Shown here one piece after another: positions 15,796 to 23,540 of a stretch of 23,540 nt of DNA. Position numbers and translations under genes: made by a program. Origin of the DNA: CAYUST01 sp041908765 (lineage in GTDB: Bacteria; Patescibacteriota; Gracilibacteria; Absconditabacterales; Absconditicoccaceae); contig JAYREU010000025.1 of assembly GCA_041908765.1 (NCBI GenBank), positions 1 to 23,540 on the forward strand, written 5' to 3'. A model generated the notes under the pieces. That model ran no database searches. It had not been told where the DNA came from and saw only the letters and a program-made list of their open reading frames with translations. How positions within the stretch are numbered: the stretch's first letter is position 1; the number at the start of each line of letters is the position of its first letter.

Positions 15796-16787
15796 TGCAG
15801 TACATCTCTCGCATATCACTTTCATTGAGCAAGAAAGTTGTCGCTTGTTTTCTTTGGATTGCATTTGTGTTGTGTGCAAATGAACTGGTTATACAGCCTA
15901 CTCCTGTCTTTGCCTATGAGCCAACATTAACTCCTGTGGCTATGAACTGGGCAAGTGAGTTTGCTCTCCCTCTCCTCAATGGCAACAAAAAAGATGACGA
16001 AAAACCCTTTGATTTTGGTATCAAAGATGATCTCCCCTTGCTCGAAAATCTCAAAAAGATTTTCTATCCATCTGCAGACGCAGGCAATGGTTCTTTGTGG
16101 CGTGTAATTAGGACAATTGCTGTAGGTATATTTTTGGCTTTATTGATTTGGGCGGGTGCGAAATTTTTACTCTATAGTGATAGTGAAGAAGAAATAAAAA
16201 AATCAAAACTCAATTTATTGTATGTGTTGTATGGGGCAGCGCTCTTTTTCTTAGCATTTTGGATATTGAGTTCAGCCTTAGATTTTGGAAGTATCGAAGG
16301 AGTTACCTGAGATGAGTGAGTTCTCAAACGTGTGGAGAATAATGTTATTCTCTTCGTGTTAGCGTTTCTGAAATCTGCTGCTTTTTTCGTGGCTATTATC
16401 TTCATGGGCCGATATGGGTACAAGATGCTTAGTGCACCAGACGAAGAAAGTAAACTCAAAGAGGCGAAAACGGGTATTCTCAATGTAGTATTAGCACTCA
16501 TCTTCATCAAAATAATTGATTATATTTATTTCATAGCTAATCAGGAGGATTTTAAATCAAAATCGATAGAATTTGTTGCTCAGGCAAGTAAGTTTCTCGG
16601 ATATTTGTTTGGTATTCTGTTGGTATTGTCGGTGATATATGCGGGGTATCTCTATGTGACTTCCTCAGGTGACAAAGATAATATTACCAAAGCTCAGACC
16701 TTGCTCAAATCTGTCTTTATAGCTACCATGTTGGTATTGCTCTTCTTGTTGATCATCTATCAAGTATTCTCAGATGTCTTGGCGTAG
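15795..16787 (+). CDS. Six-helix membrane protein made of three VirB2/TrbC-like units
   Basis: A 330-residue protein from ATG 15795 to TAG 16785. Two TGA codons (16308, 16317) become Gly172 and Gly175 between the first and second units. A signal peptide (SKKVVACFLWIAFVLCANEL, cleavage likely near VFA-Y) and a short polar region are followed by three helix-loop-helix units. Their charged loops are similar: LLYSDSEEEIKKSKLNLLY, LSAPDEESKLKEAKTGILN and VTSSGDKDNITKAQTLLKS. This is an internal triplication of the two-helix architecture seen singly at 1565 and 15295. Each loop carries an acidic patch followed by Lys and a start-of-helix Leu or Ile. VirB2 and TrbC pilins are normally single-unit, so a fused trimer might form a fixed membrane platform or channel. 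That role is inference. Confidence 0.75.
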
Positions 16788-16827
16788 ATCATAGGAGAGT
16801 GTCGTACAAATTATCTTTTGAAAACAA

Positions 16828-16855
16828 TTGCAACACGTGACATATTATCTATATA
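16828..16855 (+). promoter_or_regulatory. Putative promoter of the lipoprotein gene
   Basis: TTGCAA at 16828-16833 and TATATA at 16850-16855 are 16 bases apart. The start site would overlap the terminator hairpin at 16858-16878. Confidence 0.45.
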
Positions 16856-16857
16856 TG

Positions 16858-16878
16858 GGCTAGCTTTTAGCCTTTTTT
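16858..16878 (+). terminator. Terminator of the VirB2-like pair
   Basis: GGCTA (16858-16862) pairs with TAGCC (16868-16872), followed by six T. Short but canonical. Confidence 0.6.
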
Positions 16879-16887
16879 GTGTATCTC

Positions 16888-17157
16888 ATGAAATATATAG
16901 TTGTGACAGTAGCAATGCTTATGTTGTCTGGTTGTTTTCATCGTGATGAGACACCTACGCAAGAACCTACCAATACTCAAGAGACAGGGGCTGTAGTTGC
17001 CACAGGAACGACCGAAGTTATTTCGTGAGCTACTGATAGTACGGGCGTATCTGACACGGGCACAGGTGGTCTAGGAACAGGCTTCAATACCAAAGACTTT
17101 TCTGATCCTGAGGTAGAAGAAGTGATTGATTTGTTGGAAGGTATGCTCAAAAGTTAG
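16888..17157 (+). CDS. Small lipoprotein
   Basis: An 89-residue protein from ATG 16888 to TAG 17155, with one TGA (17026) read as Gly47. The N-terminus MKYIVVTVAMLMLSGC is a type II signal peptide with lipobox LSGC, so Cys16 is expected to be lipidated and the protein anchored on the outer face of the membrane. The rest is low complexity, rich in Thr, Gly, Ser and acidic residues (TPTQEPTNTQETGAVVATG, DTGTGGLGTG), and ends in a short amphipathic helix, EVEEVIDLLEGMLKS. It is too short for domain assignment. It lies directly after the VirB2-like pair and may be a partner of that membrane assembly, or only a neighbour. Confidence 0.8.
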
Positions 17158-17193
17158 TAAGTAGCTGTTCTTGCTTTTATTTTCTTGTTTCCT

Positions 17194-18654
17194 ATGCAAC
17201 TGACGTTGCACGAGTATATTGCTGGTGTGCGTGCAGGTTCATTAGACCCTGCTACCGTATTTGCGCACTATTATCAAAAAGCAGTTGAAGCACCTTTTCA
17301 GGATGTCTATATTACGTTGTGTCAGGATTATGCAACAGAGCGTGTGAGTGAGTATACACCACGTACTTTGGCTGGAGCTCCTATCGCAGTCAAAGATCTC
17401 ATTCTAACCAAAGGCGTCAGGACGACCTGTGGTTCACGTATGCTGGATAATTACATTCCACCCTATAGTGCAACGTGTTTTGAACGTCTCGAAGCACACG
17501 GAGGTATATTGATAGGCAAAACTAATATGGATGAATTTGCTATGTGAGCAAGCAATGAAACCTCCTGGTATGGTCCTGTACATAATCCATGGGATACAAC
17601 CAAAGTAGCAGGAGGATCTTCATGAGGAAGTGCTGCGGCAGTTGCAGGCGACCTCTGTATTGCAGCATTGGGGACGGATACGTGAGGAAGTGTGAGACAA
17701 CCTGCAGCGTTGTGTGGCGCTGTAGGCGTCAAGCCGACCTATGGTAGAGTCTCGAGATATGGGGTACAACCCATGGCAAATTCACTCGATCAGGTGGGTG
17801 TTATTACCAAAACCGTAGAGGATGCTGCGTTATTGTTGGGGACATTGAGTGGGCATGATCCCCATGATGCCACTAGCTTACCAGATAGTGATGTTGCTAG
17901 CCGGTTAACTGCGTGTAGTAGTTGTTCATTGGTCAACAAACGTTTTGCTGTTCCCAAACAATTTTTTGCAGAAGGATTGGACCCTGCGATTGCGGAGATG
18001 TGTAAGGAGATGTTCGCACAACTCACCCATGCAGGAGCGACAGTTGATCGAGTAGATATTCCAGAATTTTCCTATGGCATCGCTGCCTATTATATTATCA
18101 ATCCTGCTGAAGTGAGTACCAATCTCGCAAAATTTGATGGTATCAGATTTGGTCTCCATAAACCAATAGATCAGTATCCTTCTCTCAATGAGTATTATAC
18201 TGCCGTGAGATCAGAAGGTTTTGGTGAAGAAGCACAAAGAAGAATTTTGATTGGCGCGTATGTGTTGAGTGCAGGGCATTATGATGCCTATTATCGTAGA
18301 GCATTGTTGGTGAAGAATAAAATTAAACAACGTTTCACGCAGCTCTTCAAAGACTACGATGCTGTGTTGTGACCTACATCACCCACGGTAGCATGGGATA
18401 TTGGCGCCAAAGTAGATGATCCTGTTGCTATGTATTTGGCTGATATCTACACGGTGATCGCAAACTTGACGGGTATGCCCGCAATGACATTGCCGATTGG
18501 ACGACTTCCCCAATGACAGACTACCTTGCCTGTAGGTTTTCAAATAATGACAGATTGTGGCAAAGAGACACTTATGTTTGAGATAGGCGCAACTCTTCAA
18601 ACATTGGCTAAAGATGCAAACCGTCGATGGAAACCTGCTTCATCTACCCCCTAA
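17194..18654 (+). CDS. gatA: Glutamyl-tRNA(Gln) amidotransferase subunit A
   Basis: GatA is the glutaminase and amidase subunit of GatCAB, which converts Glu-tRNA(Gln) to Gln-tRNA(Gln). It has 486 residues from ATG 17194 to TAA 18652. The amidase triad is Lys67 (PIAVKDL), cis-Ser142 (GGSSGG) and nucleophile Ser166 (DTGGS), with the family spacing of 75 and 24 residues. Five TGA codons are read as Gly. Three sit in the active-site loops (Gly118 in FAMGASNE, Gly144 in GGSSGG, Gly164 in TDTGGS), where Gly is essentially invariant, and two near the C-terminus (18370 in VLGPTSP, 18514 in LPQGQTT). gatB and gatC are not in the window. There is no visible Shine-Dalgarno. A hairpin overlaps the start codon. 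The best single gene here for proving code 25. Confidence 0.97.
17195..17210 (+). promoter_or_regulatory. Hairpin over the gatA start codon
   Basis: TGCAAC (17195-17200) pairs with GTTGCA (17205-17210) around TGAC and takes in two bases of the ATG. It could modulate initiation or be chance. Confidence 0.3.
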
Positions 18655-18657
18655 ATC

Positions 18658-19158
18658 ATGGCTATACACCTCTATGCTCGCGAATACTATCTGAGAAGTA
18701 GAACGCGATATATTATTGCGGGAGTAGCATTTTGTGCTCTTGTCTTGTTGACGTTGTGGTCAGGTATTTTCTTTGCGCCTCAGCCTACATGGATTCCTGG
18801 ATGGCAATCCTGGGTGTCAGTGATGGTACTTATCGTCTTTGCCCTTGCCTATTGGAAATTGATTGGCTCCAAAGTGCCGGATATCATTGAAGCACATATT
18901 ATTCCCGAAGGACTTGTGTTGGGTAACCAGCAATATGCGTGGTCTGCGCTTGAAGGATTTGCTGTAGAAGTTGAGGGAGAGACGGGTAATGCGCACAATC
19001 TCATCATATGTACTCCCGAACACCGTATGGTGATGACCTTTGCAGATACACAAGAGCATATTCTTCCATTTTTGCTCGAATTACAAAGGTATACGCAGCA
19101 ACTTGAAAAAGTGCCATATTCCACCTTGGAGATTGTGTTGAGAAGATGTAAGATTTAA
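18658..19158 (+). CDS. Two-helix membrane protein with C-terminal cytoplasmic domain
   Basis: A 166-residue protein from ATG 18658, three bases after the gatA stop, to TAA 19156. It uses no UGA. A basic N-terminus (REYYLRSRTR) is followed by two membrane helices (about 19-41 and 49-67) and a soluble domain of about 95 residues (VPDIIEAHIIPEGLVLGNQQ, YAWSALEGFAVEVEGETG, then LLELQRYTQQLEKV). The pattern of two helices plus a small beta-type domain with a YxW strand resembles the PH-like, DUF5673-type membrane proteins of CPR bacteria. The assignment is from memory of the pattern and is tentative. The tight spacing suggests cotranscription with gatA. Confidence 0.7.
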   Translation: MAIHLYAREYYLRSRTRYIIAGVAFCALVLLTLWSGIFFAPQPTWIPGWQSWVSVMVLIVFALAYWKLIGSKVPDIIEAHIIPEGLVLGNQQYAWSALEGFAVEVEGETGNAHNLIICTPEHRMVMTFADTQEHILPFLLELQRYTQQLEKVPYSTLEIVLRRCKI

Positions 19159-19174
19159 TTTATTATGTATGTGA

Positions 19175-19633
19175 ATGAAAAGTTTTGGCCATAAAGATCG
19201 TCAAACTATTGTCACTTTTGTGGTCACAGGAATTTTGCTATTAGCGTTGCTCAATGGACTCTTTGTCTTGTTGGCTATACAGAGTCAGTGGACCATTTGG
19301 GTCGCGATAGGAACCGCAATCTTGGGATATATTTTCTGGAAGCTGTATCGTCTCCTTACCAAGTTGACCTATACGTTTAGTCATCAGCATATCACGATCA
19401 CCTTGCCCAATCAAAAAGAGATTGTCTTGGCATTTGCCCATATCAAATCAATTACCCCGCACGCTCGCGTGCCTCGGTGGCGAGGATGGGGAATTATTGC
19501 TGTTCCTCAATACGTACGTTTCCTGTATACCACCGCGAGTAGTCGTCTCTTGTGTATCGAGATGAACGATGGTACCCAGATATATATCACCCCAAAAATC
19601 TATCCCAACGACCTTCAAAAGCTCAAAAAATAG
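19175..19633 (+). CDS. Membrane protein with PH-like domain
   Basis: A 152-residue protein ending at TAG 19631. Two membrane helices (about 12-35 and 40-58) are followed by a beta-rich C-terminal domain (LTYTFSHQHITITLPNQKEI, IKSITPHARVPRWRGWG, SSRLLCIEMNDGTQIYITPK). This looks like a small bacterial PH-type domain and parallels the layout of the preceding gene, so the pair may be diverged duplicates. An in-frame ATG-TGA-ATG string (19169-19177) means that under code 25 the start could be two codons earlier (ATG 19169, giving Met-Gly-Met). It lies 16 bases after the previous gene. Function unknown. Confidence 0.65.
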   Translation: MKSFGHKDRQTIVTFVVTGILLLALLNGLFVLLAIQSQWTIWVAIGTAILGYIFWKLYRLLTKLTYTFSHQHITITLPNQKEIVLAFAHIKSITPHARVPRWRGWGIIAVPQYVRFLYTTASSRLLCIEMNDGTQIYITPKIYPNDLQKLKK

Positions 19634-20670
19634 CATATTTTTTGCTTTTTTGCTTCTTGCTGAGTATACTTGTACAAGTCCAAACTTTACTTGTGCAAGA
19701 TACTATGGGAGAGCAGTATGTAGATAATCTCAAATTCCCCCAACTTGAAAAACAACCTATCAAGGACGCTTTGGTGCAAAAAGAAATAATTACTGCACAA
19801 CAAAAGGAGAAGGCTCTCTATCAGGATGTCTTGAAAAAACTTTCACCTACTCAAATAGCAGGGCTCATTGAAAAGAACTTCAAAGATACAAAGGGCGCAT
19901 TCAAGAACTACCAAGAAATTGAGAAATGATATGCGTATTATTTTCTGGTACAAACTGCCTTAGCAATGTTGGGATATGATTGTGCTATAGATGGCTACGA
20001 TTGACCAAACACCAGGATGTGTGTTCATCAATTTGAGATTGATCATCATTTGGATGTAGATGAAGGACTCGCTGGTCCACAGGTGTTTGAAAAACTATCC
20101 TCCTTGTTGCGTATGGAGACTTTACCAAGTCGTCCTGTTCCTGTGGAAACTGATACAGAACTCCTGACTTTTCCAAGCGCTGAAGCCTACGAGAGACTTC
20201 CCAAGAAACCTTTACAACAGAGAGAGCAAGCGTGCTTAGCATATTTGCAACATATGTGATTTTCACCCATAGTGGCAGCTGGTATTGTTGGGAATATATC
20301 GATTGAATCATATTGTTTAACAAACGCAAAATGAGATAAAGGAAGATCAAACGGTCTCTGTCAGCGACAGTGAGTCAGGTGGGAGACATGCAAAAAGTTT
20401 GCTAAAGCCAAAAAAACTTCTGTATTCAACTATCAAACACAATTAGATTTCATCCAATACGAGCTCTCTACTACCGAAAAAAAAGCGGCGAGGAACCTCC
20501 GCAAAGCTAAATCAGTGGAGGAAGCTACTCTCGTATTTTTACGTGACTATGAGAGAGCTAGTATCCCACATACAAAGAGGAGAACAGATGCAGCACACCT
20601 AGCATATCACAACAATATAAAGAGCAAGCAATATAGTTCCTTTGCTACTCCAAATAGTGACGTAGCATAA
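19552..20670 (+). CDS. Secreted wall hydrolase: PG-binding plus phage-tail-lysozyme-like domain
   Basis: The frame ends at TAA 20668, with five TGA codons (19927, 20002, 20257, 20332, 20371) read as Gly. The start is uncertain. GTG 19552 overlaps the previous gene by 82 bases but gives a positively charged N-region before the hydrophobic segment IAYFLLFCFLLSILVQVQT. TTG 19642 avoids the overlap. Counting from GTG, residues about 130-190 match a peptidoglycan-binding domain 1 (LVQTALAMLGYDCAIDGYDG, NTRMCVHQF, LAGPQVFEKL). Residues about 228-355 match the phage tail lysozyme family (VAAGIVGNISIES with the candidate catalytic Glu, GLCQRQGVRWETCKKFA, LDFIQYELST, VEEATLVFLRDYER). It probably cleaves its own wall for remodelling or export, or a host's; which one cannot be told from sequence. 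Confidence 0.8.
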
Positions 20671-20681
20671 TTATACTATTT

Positions 20682-21680
20682 TTATCCGATATCGATAGTT
20701 TTTCGAAAATGTGCATAGGTGTCTTGGTTTTTTTCTAAGTATCCATTTAACGTATGTAATTGTCATGGTACTTCAAATGCATCAGGGGGGATGATGGAAG
20801 TTATGGTCTGGGGAGCGTTAGATTTTGTTATATGTGATAGTATATTTGTATACACATCTACTGTATTTGGTGCTCATGTAGCATGTGAGATGATGAGTTT
20901 ATACAGCATTATTATAAACTCTTTTCGATCTCAGCTAGTTAGAGCTTGTTTCATCAGTTGTTCTAGGTATTTTATGTCTTGAGGAGATGGCTTCGCATGC
21001 CATAGTAATGTTATAAGTGATGATTTCTTTGATGCGTATGCGTGTGTTTGTGGGAAAGCATCTATGAGATTGATAATGGGCACCCATGAAAGAAGGGTCT
21101 CTTTGTTTTCTGTGATAAATGCTTGCGTGCGTGTATCCATTGGTGACTTTGAAAGTAATGAAATCATGTTTCTCTTTGACTCATGTATATTGAGAAGTAG
21201 GGTGAGATGCGCATCAAAGGGAGTAAGAAATATCGGACTGTCAGTATGTCCTCGTATATCAATCATAGAGCTGTATCGTGCAGGAAGCAAAGTTGGATCT
21301 GGTCATTCTTGATGAGACATTGCATCATTATTTTGCATCATTTCTTTTTTTCTTTTTACGTACGGGTTTTGATTATAGATTTCATGAAACATTTTATAAA
21401 ATTGTTCTTCATTTGGTTCTCAATTAACAAGTGTTCATGCAACAAATGCCTGTATTTGTGCTATTCCTGATCAAGGATTTTGATAATAGTAATCTACAAT
21501 ATATCACCACGCATCAAGCGCTTGTGGTTTTGTATAATATTTTTTTTGTGTTTGTTCATCGGTTACTGTATCAAAAATGTGTAATATCTTACCAAAGTAC
21601 AAAAAAGATCCTATCTCGCGATTATGGCGAGAGAGAATATCGTTTCAAAGTGTTGGTGAGAGGGTTTCAAATTTGTCCAT
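20682..21680 (-). CDS. Uncharacterised protein
   Basis: A 332-residue protein from ATG 21680 to TAA 20682, open only if nine TGA codons (in minus-strand sense; plus positions 21645, 21504, 21471, 21435, 21420, 21303, 20931, 20874, 20763) are Gly. It begins MDKFETLSPTLGNDILSRHN. There is no signal peptide or membrane helix. The first 120 residues are Tyr-rich (KKYYTKPQALDAWGYIVDYY) and a Lys/Met/Gln/Asn-rich linker follows. The rest is mostly helical. The ATG is 26 bases after the stop of the upstream minus-strand gene, so the two form an operon. I recognise no family. It is AT-rich and UGA-rich compared with the rest of the window. Confidence 0.75.
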
Positions 21681-21706
21681 AATAAGAAAGGATAAGGATA
21701 AATGAA

Positions 21707-23540
21707 TTATATTCAATCTACGACAGTTTCATATTTTCCTATTGCCTTTTGGTAATCGGTACTAGCCAAGTAGTTGGATATCCTCAAAAGTTCATTGACA
21801 TCTCGAATATTGGGTGGCTTGAGATACGATATACCAACAAAAAATAGTTCCATGTTTTCTTTATTTGGGTCATTAATGAGCTTATCTCATATTGTGTTGA
21901 TTAATGAACTTATATCTTGAGTTACTCATAGTATGTTCAGTTTGTTTTTGAGTCATTCCACTAGTGCTTTTCTGACGCTTGGTGATTTTGCTTCTGCAAT
22001 TAGGCGAAATATGTCATGCTTTTGTGAAATCAATACTTCATATACTTTCTTTTGTGTCGTTCGTAAGTGAATTGTTTTCGCCATACTCTTGAGGCTTGCT
22101 GATACTATATCGATGACTGTAACTTCAGATCAGTATTTTTGTAATGTATATATTCATTCGGGAGTTGGATGCGTGATAACATGTGTTAGATGAGTTCCAT
22201 GGATCAAAACAGATAGCCCACTTCATAATAATGAGAGGAAATTAGCAAACTTGTCGTTTAGATCTGTTTGAGTTGAAAGAATATGACGAACATTTTCTTT
22301 TGCGTGCCCTATTGACTCAATTATATGCTTTGCATAATCTATAATTCAAAAGACTTTTACTATTTGATTTGATGTAATAAAACCTGCAATGTCTTTTCAT
22401 TTTTGCAAAGCGATATCAAGTAATTTGGTTATTTGTTTGGGATCATCATTTTTGATAGCCTCATCAAATTGTTTCATTTCTCATTGCAGATTATCTACAT
22501 TTTCTGCGGGGATTGTATTTTTGTTTGGCATTTTTTTTGATTCTTGATGATTTTGTGTTCAAATGTCTGCCAATAGCCAATTGCCAATTGTGTTAGTTCC
22601 AGTCATTTCATTGGTGATTCATGCGTGTATGTTATAGCTGTCACCAATGATTTCTATAAATAATTGTTTCGTGAGAACAAATTTTTCTGAATGTGTTTTT
22701 CATTTTTCATCAATTTCATTCATTTTATTTTTAAAAATGGTGTTTCTTGGTGTATGTATGGGATATACAGTACTAATTAATCAAGCAATCTGTATTTGTA
22801 GTTCATTTCGTCATACACTATCGGGGTCTCTTGTATATATTTCATTGATAGACTGTAGTATTATATTCGTGTCTTTTTCATGTCTTTCAACAGACTTCAC
22901 TTTGTCAAGTAAGATAGTGTGTTCTGTAGTTTCTTTGCTTACATTGACTACAAATGTGATTTGTGATTTATCAGGTAATTCTTGCATAAGTGTAAATGAT
23001 TCACCTTGCATGATATATGTATTACAAAGAGAGATAATTTGCTGATCTCTATTTCATGATGACAAAATCTCTATTGTTACACCACTAGAAGTAACTAAAG
23101 AAATGGTTTTACCAAAATCCTTGATGATTTTTAATAAATTATTGATTGCTATCTTTTGGCCATGAGTATCGGAAACTGTATTATACATGCCTTGATTCAC
23201 CTCAATATTAATCGCTGATTTTCATTGTTTATCTATAGTTAGTCATTTGTTCTCATAAATAAATGAGCTAAAATTAAATGCGAGCGGAAACTCATTTGGG
23301 TTTTCTCATTTACCGTCTTTGTTTTGTTTGGATATATCCATTCATTTTTCAATGGCATTATGGTAATATGCTGCAGTCACTTCATTTATTTCTCCCGTGG
23401 ACTGCATACGTGATATCTCTTCAAACATGAGTTGCTTCGTCTCATTATGTAATTCTGTAAGTGTTTTTGCATCTCATGCAAATCTTTTCGTCATAGAAGC
23501 AAATCTTTCTAAGAGTATCATCATGTTAGGATGCTTACTG
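21707..23540 (-). CDS. Large uncharacterised protein (5' partial)
   Basis: The frame is open from the window edge (first full codon 23539-23537) to TAA 21707-21709, giving at least 610 residues, with 21 in-frame TGA codons read as Gly. No membrane helix is evident. It is helical and polar throughout, rich in Lys, Asn, Ile and Thr (for example KQLMFEEISRMQSTGEINEV, HLTHVITHPTPEGIYTL, FVVNVSKETTEHTILL). It ends QKAIGKYETVVDGI. In its size, solubility and lack of recognisable domains it recalls the giant protein at 4078, but I could not establish homology. About one codon in 29 is UGA, four times the level of the other genes. Its start and promoter lie beyond the window. Confidence 0.75.

Noticed and set aside
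22647..23045. Plus-strand ORF of 132 codons
   Set aside because: It is antisense to the continuous minus-strand frame, with Phe/Ser/Cys-rich composition typical of a shadow ORF.
1..23540. CRISPR array
   Set aside because: The only tandem repeats are 7-bp units without spacers (10848-10923); no 25-40 bp repeats at regular spacing and no cas genes.
1..23540. tRNA-Gly(UCA) or other tRNA genes
   Set aside because: No GGTTCRANNC T-arm with a matching acceptor stem was seen in any intergenic stretch.

Overview
The window reads as a Candidate Phyla Radiation (Patescibacteria) bacterium that uses genetic code 25, in which UGA encodes glycine: Gracilibacteria or Absconditabacteria (SR1). Read with the standard code, nearly every gene breaks at in-frame TGA. 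Read with UGA=Gly, the pieces join into 18 genes that all stop at TAA or TAG (11 TAA, 7 TAG). I count about 83 in-frame UGA codons. Several fall where the family has an invariant or near-invariant glycine: the amidase loops of GatA, the MscS pore region, the TsaB GPG-x-F motif, the E-x7-E loop of a GT4 glycosyltransferase, and the N-terminal lobe of DnaK. No tRNA or rRNA gene was recognised.

Layout. 1-767: 3' part of a short adenine DNA glycosylase (MutY family) without the iron-sulfur cluster. 768-1565: gene-free stretch holding a GC-rich inverted repeat and two independent promoter-to-terminator units that look like small structured RNA genes. 1565-2585: small two-helix membrane protein and a divergent TsaB. 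2589-2711: MITE-like inverted repeat in the convergent gap. 2715-3842 (minus): glycosyltransferase. 4078-9810: one gene for a roughly 1,910-residue protein of unknown function, split into many fragments by 19 UGA codons. 9898-10842: MscS channel, followed by a 7-bp tandem repeat. 10977-11780 (minus): CYTH-like protein. 11852-11923: two CIRCE-like HrcA operators before dnaK (11976-13880). 13897-13997: paired inverted repeats that can fold in two mutually exclusive ways. 14110-15198: unknown soluble protein. 15295-16787: two VirB2/TrbC-like membrane proteins, the second with three such units in tandem. 16888-17157: small lipoprotein. 17194-20670: gatA, two small membrane proteins and a secreted wall hydrolase with a PG-binding and a phage-tail-lysozyme-like domain. 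20682-23540 (minus): two unknown genes, AT-rich and very rich in UGA.

How it fits together. The genes mix housekeeping functions (DNA repair, tRNA t6A, Gln-tRNA amidation, chaperone) with a cell-surface set: VirB2-like pilin relatives, a lipoprotein, a wall hydrolase, a glycosyltransferase and a mechanosensitive channel. That mix suits an epibiotic or predatory CPR lifestyle, but this is inference. Promoters fall into two visible classes: TTGCnn-N16/17-TATACT before protein genes and TTGAC(A/T)-N17/16-TATAAT before the two RNA-like units. Shine-Dalgarno sequences are mostly absent, and at least one gene (15295) looks leaderless.
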